This document shows positions 21,809-33,351 of a stretch of DNA of 64,000 bases, piece by piece. Position 1 is the stretch's first letter. Every line of letters begins with the position of its first letter. Source of the DNA: Asterella californica (taxonomy: Eukaryota > Streptophyta > Marchantiopsida > Marchantiales > Aytoniaceae). The notes under the pieces were generated by a model. It saw only the letters and a list, made by a program, of their open reading frames with translations, was not told where the DNA came from and searched no databases. The translations under genes were made by a program, and so were the position numbers. The DNA is taken from assembly GCA_036924285.1 (NCBI GenBank), contig JAYKYS010000004.1, forward strand, positions 29,544,001 to 29,608,000, written 5' to 3'.

Positions 21809-23479
21809 ACAGCAGATTGGTGGCGGATGGCTTTCCACAGGTTAGAAGCCGAGTTAGAAGTTCCGATAGGAGTAGATCAGGTAGAGATTGCCTCCGAGCA
21901 ATCAGAGTAGGTAGCAAGCGCAGAAGACAAGTTAACCTTGTCCAAACTTAGTAAGAACCGAACATGCTATCTTGGGAGGTGGCAGTTTCAATGTATTTAA
22001 GTAGGCGACCATGTGGCAGAGTAGGCAGCGCAGGAGTAGTAAAGTCGATGACTAATTAGGAAGGGGAACCGCTTGCATGTGGAGTGGCAGCCTTCTGACA
22101 ACGCCCATCTCTCCCTGGTTGTAGTCGAGGATTGAAGGGATTCCCTCTGCGCCTCAAGGCAGATGCATAAGTAGGATGACAGAGTAGGATTTCGGACACA
22201 CACTATGCGCATTTACGCATCACTATGAGTAAGGATACATTACGCACAGTGCACACTACACCCGATGTTAGAGACATACGAATAGACTGAGATTACACCG
22301 GAGGGGTCTGCATGTTCGTTGCCAGCAGTGGTTTGAAGATGTAGATAGAGGTAGTGGACAGTTTAGGAACAGGGAACGACATCCTCGTGTAGTCCTGTTG
22401 GCTAGACTGATGTGTCGAGGAGTAGGAGCAGAAAGTAGAGGGAGTGAGCTTCCCAACACCAATGTGATTTCTTCTCGAGGAATGGATTGCTGATTTGAGT
22501 GCAGAAGCTTGATTCGTGCCTTGGAGGTAGTGGGTTTCCTTGAATTCACTCCCGACTGTGCATGGGAATCATTCTTCTTGAGTGGCGATGACTGTCAACA
22601 GTTGTGCAGATTCGCAGCTTGGCTCGTTCAGTGGAGCACTTCAGATCCACGTACGGACGGTCCTATGGGTAAGGGATCCCAGAAGACAGAGTAGTCAGAG
22701 CAGCGAGAGAAGAAGAAAGAAGACTTCTTCTCACAATAGAAGACGACATCCTCAAGTAGAAGACTGTGTGACTGTACGCACGTTTGTTGTCTTCCTCCCC
22801 AAACTATTACAAGCATGGATGGCTTGTTAGTTATGACTAGAAGTCTGTTGGAATCTTAATTTCTTATTCTTATCTTATTTTCTCTCGTTTGGATTTTCTC
22901 TTCTTCCTCATCTTCCCCATCTTCTTATCTTCTTCTAGTGAGCTTCCGAGACTTCTATTGAGCTTCCGTGAAGGTGAATGTCGTTGTAGTGCTGCAGGAA
23001 GACCATTTCCGTAGACAGAAGCCTGGGAAGGCTACAGGGAGCATACACCATGTGATTAATCTAACCCGTTGGAATGTGGGAGAGTAAGATGTAACAGCCG
23101 TTGTTAGTCGACTTCTACGAAGCAGGAGCAGTCTTTTGAAGGTATGAGAAGTCGAGCTGAATCCCCAGAAGCCGAGAATTGCTCCGGGAAGACGGTACTG
23201 AGAAGACCGGAAGAAGTGACCTGGAAGCAGGAAGTGTCTTCCCAAGCTTCTCTGTGAATAGTTGTGTGATATTTTAGTTCGTAGTTGTTTGTTTAGGTCT
23301 AGGGCACCTTCTGAAGGACCTGGAAGCCGTGTGGTTTTGTGAGAAGACGGGATTTCTAGGTAAAACACGTGTGTTTGAACAGATCTTAGAACTTAGAACA
23401 GCGTTACTTGTGCAAATCCTCTATGGGAACGATATCTTGTATACTAAATGGGCAAAAGGAGTAATCTTGCGACACTACA

Positions 23480-23800
23480 TTCTCAACGAGCGGAGATATT
23501 TCAAAGAGTTATGCTTATGACTTTTGAGAACCTAGTGATTGTTCAGCATAGAGACACGTTGTGATATGCGACTATTCAAGGAAGAGGTTACCGATCATCG
23601 ATTCGCAGGTTTCATCTTGGCGATTATATCTATCTACAGCAGACTGTACCGACAACGTTGGACGTGACCGCAAGACGCACTATTTTACGAGTGCGTGAGG
23701 TGTTACCTTCTGAAGTACTCATGTTAGAGGGCCGTGATGGTGTTGTCTAGAAGGACCATGTGCGTAATTGCACGCCATGTCATCTTTCCAACATCTTCTC
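23480..23800 (+). pseudogene. Element C integrase C-terminal part
   Basis: After element D the frame reads SQRAEIFQRVMLMTFENLVI, then the C-terminal module with YIYLQQTVPTTLDV and ILRVREVLPSEVLMLEGRDG, ending DHVRNCTPCHL. Two stops interrupt it: TGA after QHRDTL (one transition from CGA) and TAG after GRDGVV (one transition from TGG). The module resembles the DNA-binding end of gypsy integrases. Confidence 0.85.
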
Positions 23801-23803
23801 TAG

Positions 23804-24217
23804 CGATGTGTATGCGCACATGTCATGTCAGTTTGGGCACCTTGGCTAGGTTGGCCGAGTGCGGAGTGACGATTCCCGATAAGGTCGTTAGTGTCGTTAG
23901 GGCGAGTTGGTGAGAGAGCCCACTAGGGGTATACTTTGCAGGTAAGGCTTGGATGCCTTAGTTCTTCAAGTTGAGCCTTCAAGCTCCAAGCTACGGTGGA
24001 TAGTCTAGTTGAGTGTAACCCGGATTCTCTTCGTGCTTAGAGTGGGTTTGGCTTGACCGTTTGTGAGTAATCTTTGTTGTAGTGTTGGAGATGATAATTT
24101 CTCTGTACAGATTATTGTGATACATTTGTGTGTGTGTATGACATCGCCTATGTGTTATGTGTATGTGTAGTGTATCTCTGACACTGATGTATGTTGTGTA
24201 GCGATGTGTATGCGCAT
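23804..24217. other. 414-base segment bracketed by an 18-base direct repeat
   Basis: TAGCGATGTGTATGCGCA occurs at both ends. The inside has no ORF of note and contains a TG-rich run near 24125-24175. It may be the 3' end or LTR of element C, or a separate small insertion. Confidence 0.4.
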
Positions 24218-25533
24218 GACAAGCCTCATGATGACTTCGTGCAACATAAGCATGCACTGAGATAGTATCCACATGATCATTCCATCATGTAGCTTCTCGA
24301 ATTGAGTTACCAACCCTCCGTAGCACATCCTTGTTTAGCTCTGTTCTAGCTACGGATCTCACTACATTAGACCACAACCCAGTAGTCTCCTTTTCTCTCT
24401 CTCTTCCATTTTCACTCCACAAGTAGCACCACCCAAAAGAGAAACAACATGTGATGCAGATATCTCATTCACAAGCCTTTTCATACCACCCTTGCCAAAG
24501 TTGGTTCCCAATATCATCCCAATCTCTCTCAAATGGATCTTATCATCTTTGAAGAAGATAAGATCCTTCCTTAGTGCATTTGTAAACTCCTCACAATCTC
24601 TTCTTACATGGTCTAGGCTATTGCATCATATACAATGATCAACAAGCCTTCTCTCATCTGAGATCTTTGCATAGCAAGCTGTACATTCTGCTCCTTCTCT
24701 TCTAACCTAGTGAGCTTAAGCTTAAGCTCCTTCATACCCTTGATCAACTCATCAAGCGGTGAGTCTTCCTCTCTAGCAATTAGCAAAGCAGACTTAGTAT
24801 GCAACTGCTTGACAAGAATTATCAGAGATGCTGCTTCACTTACCATCACTTTGTCCATTCTTCTCTGTCTCTTGGTCAACAAAGAGATAGCCTCCTCAAC
24901 CTCTTTCCAGTCAGTCTTCAATCCTCTCTCCTCACTCTTGTCTTCCAACAACAACTCAAGCTTCTCCTGGATAGTCACGTTCGCTGCTTGTAAGAAAAGC
25001 TCTGTCTTCTCCACCTCTAGTGTAAGCTTCTCTGTCCTAGAAAGCTGAACATACTAACGATCAAACTCTCTTAACAACTCATTTACACAAACCTTTGTTG
25101 GGTTTAACAACCCACTGAATGTTCTCTTGGTCACCCTCTCTGAATCTTCAATGTAGTACTCCTCCTTAAAAGCGCGCATAGAGCTCTCCCAACTCTGTCC
25201 TTGCTGCTGCTTGAGCTCCTTTACACGCCCACGAATCTCAGGGACAATAGCAAGTTCAAAGTTCTCCACCATCTCCTTCTCAAACACCTTGTTCACCTCC
25301 ATCTCCCTAGCATAGTATGGCACATACTTGGAAATATCTGTCCCCTTGAACTGATCCATCTTGTGCACCACAGACTGCAACGCCTTGGTTGCTAATACCT
25401 CCTTCCTCTCTGTGCTCTACTGCTGCTGCATAAACATGTAAAAAGCTTGGAATATCTTCATCGTAACAGCATCAAACTGAACATGTTGCTGAGCAGCAGC
25501 AGCACCTCCACTTGATGATCCTTGGTTGGCCAT
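24218..25533 (-). pseudogene. Element E gag, decayed
   Basis: A gypsy-type Gag starting at the ATG at 25533 (MANQGSSSGGAAAAQQHVQF). It matches the copy at 57080-58072 (element F) along most of its length, including KELKQQQGQSWES, the segment TELFLQAANVTIQEKLELLL, and the C-terminal SVHAYVARS. It is broken by TAG after MQQQ, by TAG where F has Gln (EFDR-Q-Y, a C-to-T change), and by further lesions including the zinc-knuckle region, where F has CIWCDSLDHVRRDC. The similarity ends at about 24218, where unrelated sequence begins. Confidence 0.85.
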
Positions 25534-25609
25534 GATATATGATCCTGTAACACTCTCAAGAAAACTCCCACCCTAGATGTTTCACGTCGAGTTCACCAAA
25601 AAGAGAGTA

Positions 25610-26791
25610 TGTCGGAATGTGATTCGTCTACTTAGGAAAGCGCCGGGCTTCTGATTATGGTTGTTTACTCAAGAGGTATGCTTTTCAGGTTACACCAAGG
25701 TGCTATAAACACTAAGACAGGATCTTGTAATGTGTTCAGAAGACAAAATTCAAGTCTAACTAGTAGTAATAAGATCAATCGGTGAACTTTAACACTCAAG
25801 GAGAGGAAAAATATGATGGTGCAGACTTCTAAAATTCTCCTACATGTAAAAGAGTCCCTACTGAACACACACACGAAGTTTCAGCCTGAGATCAAATTCT
25901 AGCACCAAGATATGGACAGAAACGTTCTGAGTAAAGAAATTATGATAATTTCTGACACCCAGATGGCTATTTCGACCTAGAATAGAAAATTAGCTCGATC
26001 ACTTTCGATGATTCTTACAGGATTTGGATTCTACAGGATGCTAAACATCCTTGTGAGATTTGACCTCCTGATTGTTCACAGTTCTCCAGATCTCGTTCTT
26101 TGAAGTTGCTGCTCTAGATTGAGAGCTTTTTAGACCCCCTCTGCTTCAGCGGTCGCCCTGAATTACTCAGTCACTCAAATGACATTAAACTTTTTAGATA
26201 GTCGTAGCCCTGCTGACAGTGAACGCAACCACGCAGGTTTGAAGCGATTATCTCTTTTCTGCTGGAATTGACACTCAAAACCCCAAAATCAACAAAAGTG
26301 ATGCAGTTTCAACTCAATCCAAACTTCAATTTGGCATAACTCCTTCTTTATTGTTCCAAATCGATCAAGAATTTCACTGACAGTGACTGGCACGACGAGC
26401 TCTATCTTCCTGTATTCTCAGATTTTTCAATTCCTCTACTTAAAGCTCGAACTCTCCTTAAGACCTCTGCTTCTAAGTTTAGAGTTTCACAAAGGACAAA
26501 AATGGACCAATGGGAGTTCATAGCTTTTGTAGGATCCCATGGGCTTTGGATTTAAACTAGCCCGTCTGATAGCAAAGGCCTTCTTCTTGTTGTCGAGCAT
26601 TACAAGCCTACGGGCATAAACTTTTAAGTTTCAGGGCCCAAAGGACACGAGCGCGATCACTGGAAAAAGACTGCGAAAAAAAGATTTTTTTCCACCACTC
26701 TCAACCCCAATCCACGTGGTAACTTAATTTCACACATAGGTTACCACGTCAAGTCTCTAAAGTGCCAGCTGGGGAGCATGCATGGACGACA
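25610..26791 (-). repeat. Probable 5' LTR of element E
   Basis: The segment starts TGTCG and ends CGACA, perfect 5-base inverted termini, and lies just upstream of the E gag in its direction. A possible primer site reading TGGTGAACTCGACGTGAA on the minus strand occupies 25581-25598; I cannot name the tRNA. No second LTR is seen to confirm the ends. Confidence 0.45.
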
Positions 26792-28869
26792 TGTAAGTAC
26801 AACCCATGAGCTTAAACTCTATCAATATGATAAACTTAAGTTATGTACTTTGAACATCAAAGATAAGTATGAATTCACTTGCCACAAGCGTACGAGTGCT
26901 TGAACAAGATAGATAACATACTATCAACCTACTAGGACTCAAAATATATAACATAATAGTGTTAACATCGTATGCAAAGGTGTCAAACATATGCATAAAG
27001 GACTAGAAGTAATATGAACTAACTTCTAGAACTACTAAACTCAAGTGTCGGTGTAGAAGTGTAACATGTAGTCGTCAAGTAGCACGACACCGTGTGAACC
27101 CATCATGTATTATAGAGAAATCTCTCGTGGAACCTCTCGAGAGCTCTGTGATGACAAAACTCTATGTCGACCATGGACACACCACCAACCATGAACCAAC
27201 TGCTCCAACTTGAGCACTGAAAAAAAAACCTCTTCACCACACTGACCACTACTAAGATAACTCGGCTCATACTGAGCTAACTATCCCATACTAAATGAAT
27301 ACGGACAACCTGAATTTACCATCACTACAGACAATCTCTCACAATATGCAAGTCCGCAAGTCCAACCTCACCGTGAGAGAAACATATGTAGTCTGACTGG
27401 TCCACAACTTCAACCTCACTACCGACAACACACTAGAATAATCACTCCAAAAATCAAGCGCAAACACAAGCAAAAGTGGTGTACAAACAGGAAGCAGAGC
27501 ATGGAGAGGTCTAACGGACAACCCTCCACCCTCAAACATTCACAAAGATAGAAATCCAGCTCCACCCAGACTGACGTCTCCTTCATCGGATCGAATAACC
27601 ATATGCACAATATATGCCCACCAATGATCATAACATGTGTTTGGAATTGCTAACTAGATGGTCAATCCTCTAGTAACTGCAAAGACCTTCAACCATGTAG
27701 CTATACTAACTCACACCACTCAACATCCACTAACACTGTCCATGCATCCACCTACGGTGTGAAGAACGGTACCTCAAGTGTAGCTTCTTCATAAGACTAT
27801 GAGACCTCGCTATCATTATCCTCGAGATGCCTAGTAAGACCTCTTAAGGCACAGAAAAAATCCATAAGTACATATGAGCATCCTTGTAAGACATCAAGAG
27901 CTGTGACCTAATGGTATAGTCCAAAACTAAGAACGGTTTAGGGATACCAAAACAGAATTCCGCGAGGAGAACACACCCAGATAAGACTCGCGCACACTTC
28001 ACAACCCTAAACAACCAACAAGACCCACTACAAACCCACGGATTTCATCAGTTCTGACGTAAATCTCAATTTTGGTTCTCGACAACACAAGAAGATATCT
28101 ACTGAACTCAAACAGACTCCGTTTCTAACAATTTTGGTTGTGTTGGAAGCTTCTTCCTAACGCACTTTTACTGCACCCTTTGTGGACCAAAACTTACCAG
28201 CACAAAAAATCTGACCAGCGCTTCTGCACATCAGCTAAATATCAGATTTCAAGAAAAAGATAAATTGTCATCAGTGATCAAAATTCGATCCGATCAGCGA
28301 CCAAACCTCCACCAAATCACTTCCTGAATACACCAAGCGAAGTGCAAATCACCCCCACGTCACAAATTGAAGACAACATCAATCTGCGACCACTCGGAGA
28401 TAACACCAATAGAAAATTACGACATGGTTTCTCTCAATCAAAACTTCGCAAATGACTTTTTTTTGAGTAATATGAGAACACATGCATAAACATCTGTCAA
28501 CTAGCAACAGATCACTCATGAATCAAGCCAAACCCATTATATGCTCGTAGAGAATCCAGGTTCTACTCACTAAGCGCATCTACCATAGCTAGGAGCTTGA
28601 AGACTCAACTCGAGAAAAGTGAGAGACTACAAGCTCCAACTCTAAATATACTCCTTGGTGATCTCAACCCAAAAAGCTTCACTAACGACACGTGCAACTT
28701 TGCACTTAGTCAAACTAGCAATTGACAAAAATGACATGACACTTACCGTTTGCTGTATGGGCTGATCGTTGTACGCATACATGCAAACGGAGCTAATGCA
28801 TGGACAAAAATCTATCATGCCATCGAAGAGGAAATACCTACTTGGAGCGTTCTACCTTAGGAGGATAAT
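26792..28869. other. No gene recognised; repeat-like sequence
   Basis: AT-moderate sequence with stops in all frames and no conserved motif that I can read. Its position next to the integrase remnant at 28870 suggests decayed retroelement sequence. Confidence 0.4.
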
Positions 28870-29223
28870 ATGTCTACTAAAGATCTTCTTGCACTTCAGA
28901 TTCACCAACTGGAAAGATGACCAGAGGACCTAGAGACTGCAATTGACAAGTTGAGGAAGGTAAGGTTGAAGAATAAGTGCAAGTTTGATGAACGTCATTT
29001 GTTACGATCGAAAGAGATTAAGGAAGACGATTGAGTGTTTGTGTATCATAATAGCTCGGACAACCAATATAATGCGCTTAGAAAAATTCTCTAAGTAGTG
29101 GTTTGATCCATATGTGATTCTTGTTGTATATGACAATGTCACATATTCGCTACGGGGTCTTGATTGCGTAAACTCAAAGTTCTCATTGCAGGAAACTCGT
29201 GAAACTCTTCAAGAAAAGAGATG
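28870..29223 (+). pseudogene. Decayed gypsy integrase C-terminal domain
   Basis: Reads LKNKCKFDERHLLRSKEIKE, then VFVYHNSSDNQYNALRKI and, in another frame, WFDPYVILVVYDNVTYSLRG. This is the integrase C-terminal pattern in which a basic stretch precedes W-V-hydroxyl and a WFGPY-like motif. It has stops after LER and EDD, the latter where Trp is expected, and a frame shift near 29095. No other part of this pol is recognised nearby. Confidence 0.65.
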
Positions 29224-31925
29224 AAGAGATAAGCATAGAGGAGATCCAAGATTTTATCCACATCACTGAGATCATCAAAATTGCTTGGAGTCTTTGTCAT
29301 TCTCGATACTAGAAGAACCAGCTTCCTCATTCATCTCAAGTTCTCCAGCAACACCTCCATCCTTACCATCCTCATCCAATCCTTCTCTTTCGCTCTCCTT
29401 GTTCTCATTTTTTTTATCTCAAAGCGTCCATGCTTTTCCCTGTTCTTGAGTTCAGTAATATCCCTGAAAAAATCATTTCATTGTCCTTCCATTAACTCGT
29501 TCTCATTGTCTTCAGTAGTGTCTTGACTCTGACGAGTCTCCGATCGTCATCCTTGCTGAACAGAGCAATAGATTGTCTCAATAAACGAAGTCGTCGAATT
29601 ACTTCTACCCTAGGAAGTACCAACTCATCCAACTCAACGTCCTCCTTTGAAGGAGTTTCTTTCAATTTCTGCGAACTCTTGTTGACTGCAGGCAAAGACG
29701 ATGGCAAGCTGTCTAACTCTGAGAAGAAAGGTCTAGAGAACCAGCCCTCGCTTTTGCCTCTTTTGCTGCTTTAATCTTTCTTTTTCTCTAATTCCTCCGA
29801 GATTCTTCTGTTCAATCTCGGACCACTTCACAAACTTTCATCTTTTGAAATTCTCATGAAACGCTTTCCTTTTCTGCTCGAGCTCTTGCTTCAACTTATC
29901 CATCTTCATGCACATCAGCCCTTCAAACAACAGCCCCGTTCCTACTCTACCACTCCACGTTAAGTTTTGTCAGCGGAAAGATTGTCGAAGTCACCAAACA
30001 AGAGACTGATCTCCTGAAAGTGGAAAACGATACCAAGGCTCTACTTCGACTGAATAACCACTTCCAGATCCGCACTACGAAGAAGAAGCTCCGGAGAAAC
30101 TCCAAAAGTCATTCTCGTGGTAGCAACTCAAACCAACGTCTGACCTACTGAACTTCAGAAAGCGTTGACAAATTTCACACCGCAATCGAACAGCCACCGA
30201 ATTCTTCATCCCCAAATCACAAATATATGTCTTTGGACAACGCAAAGCTATCGGAATTGCAAAGGTCAATTCGACTATCGAAGGTGTTAACCAGATAAAA
30301 TGATGACCACAAGCTTCTATTCCTACTTTCAAACCGCAGAAGTTTCTACGGGTGTATAGTCGAACTTCAGCAAAAGACCTGCATGAATTGAACTGAAGAG
30401 CGTGTCCTTCACGGTTGCTGAAGATCTTAACCTAACCCTCACTATAAACTTTGCGCTTTTTTCCTCGGTCAATGTTGAGTATGGGAGTTCCACGATAGAA
30501 GGTGCAGTAAAATATGAATTCAGTGTGTTAAAACGTAATATACGTATATATAATCAATCCTCTCAAAACTAGGTTTTTATTATAATTTTTCATCCACTGC
30601 ATATGTATTCTGATCGATCTATTTTTATCTAAAAATGAATGAGATTCTAACATTGATAGAGGTTGCGTACTTTGAGTCTAGTGAACTCGAACAAAGATAC
30701 TAAAGAAGTACAAAAGGTCAAGATGTGACCAACCTAGGATTTATGTTAACTTGCCTATATACGTAACACGCTCACTTCTTTGTAAAAGTTGCGTTTTTTT
30801 ACCCTAGAAAAAACGATGGAAAGTGCTTATGGAAAATGCATCGTTAAAACTCGTAAGCACCCTCCAGCGTGTGTGATTAAGAATATCTTCACTATGTAAG
30901 CGGCCCTCCAAGTGAAGCCTTCGGAAAATATCCGAGTTTAATAAATAATTTGTCAGTTTGCAGAATTCTGCACCTACAAAAACCGATATTTTTCATACTT
31001 GTGTGTATTCATTATCGACTATTTGAATATACTATCGACTAAAATCTAAAAGTATAACTTGTCGTGTCTGTTAAGAATCTGACTGAAACTAACACAAATA
31101 ATTATCTGCCCAAGCTTCAGCAAATCCTTTGATTTGTTTCTGAATGAAATGTTATATGCTTAATATATTTTTCATAGTGCATTTTCTTTGTAGTATTGAT
31201 GGTTATTGACACTTTGTAATATTTATCTGAACAGACATGTCTTCAATATCTAACCGTCACGTAGTTTAAATGCCGGGCGCGCGTATAAAAGCCATAAAAG
31301 GCATATTATTTTTTCATTGCCGTGTACTTGACGTTGTAGAAATAACCTCGTTGGTTCCAAAAAAGAAAACTAAAGCTTCATGTTTACATTTCTCATTAAA
31401 TAATAATCAATTTTGCATTGAGGTGAAAATATATTGCATACTATCTGAACTCTCGACAAGAGTGGAGGAAGAAACTAGTGTGTAGCACGAGAGCTTCATG
31501 CGGGATTGGTAGGGACAAAAATTTGACGATAGTCTTTCAGTTTTCAATTTTTTTTCCAGTTTTCCAATTTCTTTTTCTAATCAATGAATGAATGAAAAAT
31601 ACGTTGATTTTCTTGAGTGTTTTCACTAACTAGGATATTCACCCATGTACACTTGAGGCAAGAGGGCTTTTGATTAATTTATTCCCTACCATTTCCAGCC
31701 GAAAAGATTAAAGAATAAATTAACGTGTGGATGTATTGATGCACTTTAGTTTGTAGGCTCCCGCACTTATAGTACATCACAAGAGTGTTCGCTCGCTTAT
31801 AGGTTATTTCTGGTATGGGTGCAACTCTAAGCCCAATTAATATATAATAGTTACAGATAAATTTAATTTCTCCGAACAACTTAGTATAGAATACGTACTT
31901 AACACTTATGTATTTTCAAACGCAG
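29224..31925. other. No gene assigned
   Basis: Contains short Glu/Lys/Ser-rich open stretches on both strands (for example 29492-29707 minus and about 29970-30150 plus, with KQETDLLKVENDTKALLRLN) that could be decayed coiled-coil coding sequence. From about 30450 it becomes AT-rich, intron-like or intergenic. Nothing can be named. Confidence 0.35.
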
Positions 31926-32061
31926 TTAGATGTACAAGGCCGTGAAGGGAAGATATTGAGGTTTGAGTTCCAGGGAGCTCCTTTGAAACCTAAGACTCTC
32001 AACTTCAATCCTCGTTTCACTAGAGATATTCCTGGTAACCGGGAGGAATTCATTTTGCAAG
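31926..32061 (+). CDS. Unidentified coding exon with consensus splice sites
   Basis: Preceded by a pyrimidine/AT stretch and CAG, followed by a GTTATA donor. The spliced-in frame reads LDVQGREGKILRFEFQGAPL, continues through KPKTLNFNPRFTRDIPG and ends REEFILQ. Its composition is clearly protein-like, with no lesions. I do not recognise the family. Neighbouring exons were not securely found; 32573-32784 downstream is a candidate. Confidence 0.5.
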
Positions 32062-32572
32062 GTTATATTTTGCGAGAAACTAGATTTATTTATTGTAATT
32101 CATTTCAAGACAAAGTATTGAGTATCGATTGAAAAGTATCCAGAAAAAAGTTTTGTGATATTTTGGAACACAACAGAATACTCTCTGTACCCAAAATACA
32201 AGAGAGGAAAAAGAGTTTATTTTCTTGCTCTTATACCTGCACTGGGGTTTTAATGTAATAATCATCCATTGAAACCAATGGTAATTGAATAGGCTCAATA
32301 ATTAACCGATTGGAGTTATTTTCTTTCACAATATTAAACCAAAAAGTTTTAACTACACAATTTTTTTATTTGACACATCAACAATATTCGATATATCAAT
32401 CGTTTATCGACTGCAGTAAGACGATTTACTTTTTCTTGTCGGTAATAAAATCTGTCGGATTTAACTGTTCTCTTGTCTCAGGAATCTTCAAATTCTGTCT
32501 ATCGGGATTACAAAGGTCGCCGGATCTGAGCGATCGTTGGGCCAAGGCTTCTGGTTTGGCGAACATTACCTC

Positions 32573-32784
32573 CTCGGAAAACTTCTGATAAGGAAAACAA
32601 CGAGCTACGCTTGCAGTGGAATTGCGATGCTATGCGTGAGCGGTTTATCCGGATCTCTCTCTTCTCCAAGTTTCACAGCGACTCTCATCGTCCTGCTCTT
32701 CTTAACCGTCTCCAAATGCTACAAAATACACTACATGACAAAGAAGTTCCCTCTTCCTTTCCGTTTTTCACAGTTGACGTATAG
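32573..32784 (+). CDS. Possible terminal exon, unknown
   Basis: An open frame ending at TAG 32782 reads RKTSDKENNELRLQWNCDAM, then FIRISLFSKFHSDSHRPALL. It has protein-like composition and could be the last exon of the gene with the exon at 31926. The splice acceptor is unclear. Confidence 0.22.
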
Positions 32785-32859
32785 CTATGCTGACGCATAG
32801 GAGAAAACCATACGTGACTAGCCGAACACCGCCGACCGATCACAACAGGCGCCCGGTAA

Positions 32860-33351
32860 ATAGAGAGAGTATTGGCGATCGGCGCATACAGTCCCTCCAC
32901 AAGCTTCTCCGCTGATCAGTCTCCGATTCAACCAAGTGGCAATCCGGGGTCATCTGCAGCAGGTATCATGGGTGGAGCTTCACCCGCCTGGGACAATGGT
33001 GGAAAGAAGGCGACCGGCGAGCTGGCACAGACTTTCGCTCCGGGAACCCCAACGAGATCTCGTGTTCGAACTGGAAATTCTAAAGCTAGCCCGGACGATA
33101 GCTCTCAGAAGGGTGCAGCGGCTCTACCCAAGTTCGGTGCATAGAATGACCAGGATCCAGAGTCGGGAGATGGTTTTACGGTGATGCTTAACGATGCCAG
33201 AAACGAGAGGAGGGCTGGAGGTCCGGTCCGCATTCCTCAGCCATCGGATAGTTCACAGGACAGCGATCTCTATCACCAACTGGGCGTGCTCAAGCACCGT
33301 GATGTCAATAGAAGATGGTTTTGCTGCTTTTCGCCGGTCGTGAACGCATAA
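32860..33351 (+). pseudogene. RIN4/NOI-domain protein, nonsense mutation at the signature Trp
   Basis: The frame is open from 32860 (no certain ATG; the first in-frame ATG is near 32967, or an upstream exon is spliced in). A Gly/Ser/Pro-rich N-terminus leads to ALPKFGA, then TAG at 33142-33144, then NDQDPESGDGFTVMLNDARN and ERRAGG. The NOI core in RIN4-family proteins is PxFGxW followed by D/E and a FT.IF..AR segment. Here the Trp codon TGG is TAG. Downstream the frame stays open to TAA at 33349 and ends RRWFCCFSP, the Cys pair that is acylated for membrane anchoring in this family. RIN4/NOI proteins act at the plasma membrane in immunity and secretion. As sequenced the locus cannot make a full product. 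It could be a pseudogene, a null allele or a sequencing error. Confidence 0.75.

Larger units (their letters stand above)
19592..23479 (+). mobile_element. Element D: 3.9 kb solo LTR (or LTR-like element) in element C
   Basis: Boundaries are set by element C's integrase frame, which is continuous when this segment is removed. Ends are TGTGGTGTC and GACACTACA, imperfect inverted repeats of LTR type, flanked by TTATC and TTCTC (5 bp target duplication with one mismatch). The tail GGGAACGAT...TATACTA resembles the U5 end of element A's LTR. No primer site, gag or pol is visible inside, so a solo LTR from recombination is the simplest reading. Confidence 0.75.

Noticed and set aside
32872..33144. 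90-residue NOI ORF starting with Met at 32872
   Set aside because: The codon there is TTG, not ATG; the true start is downstream or in an upstream exon.
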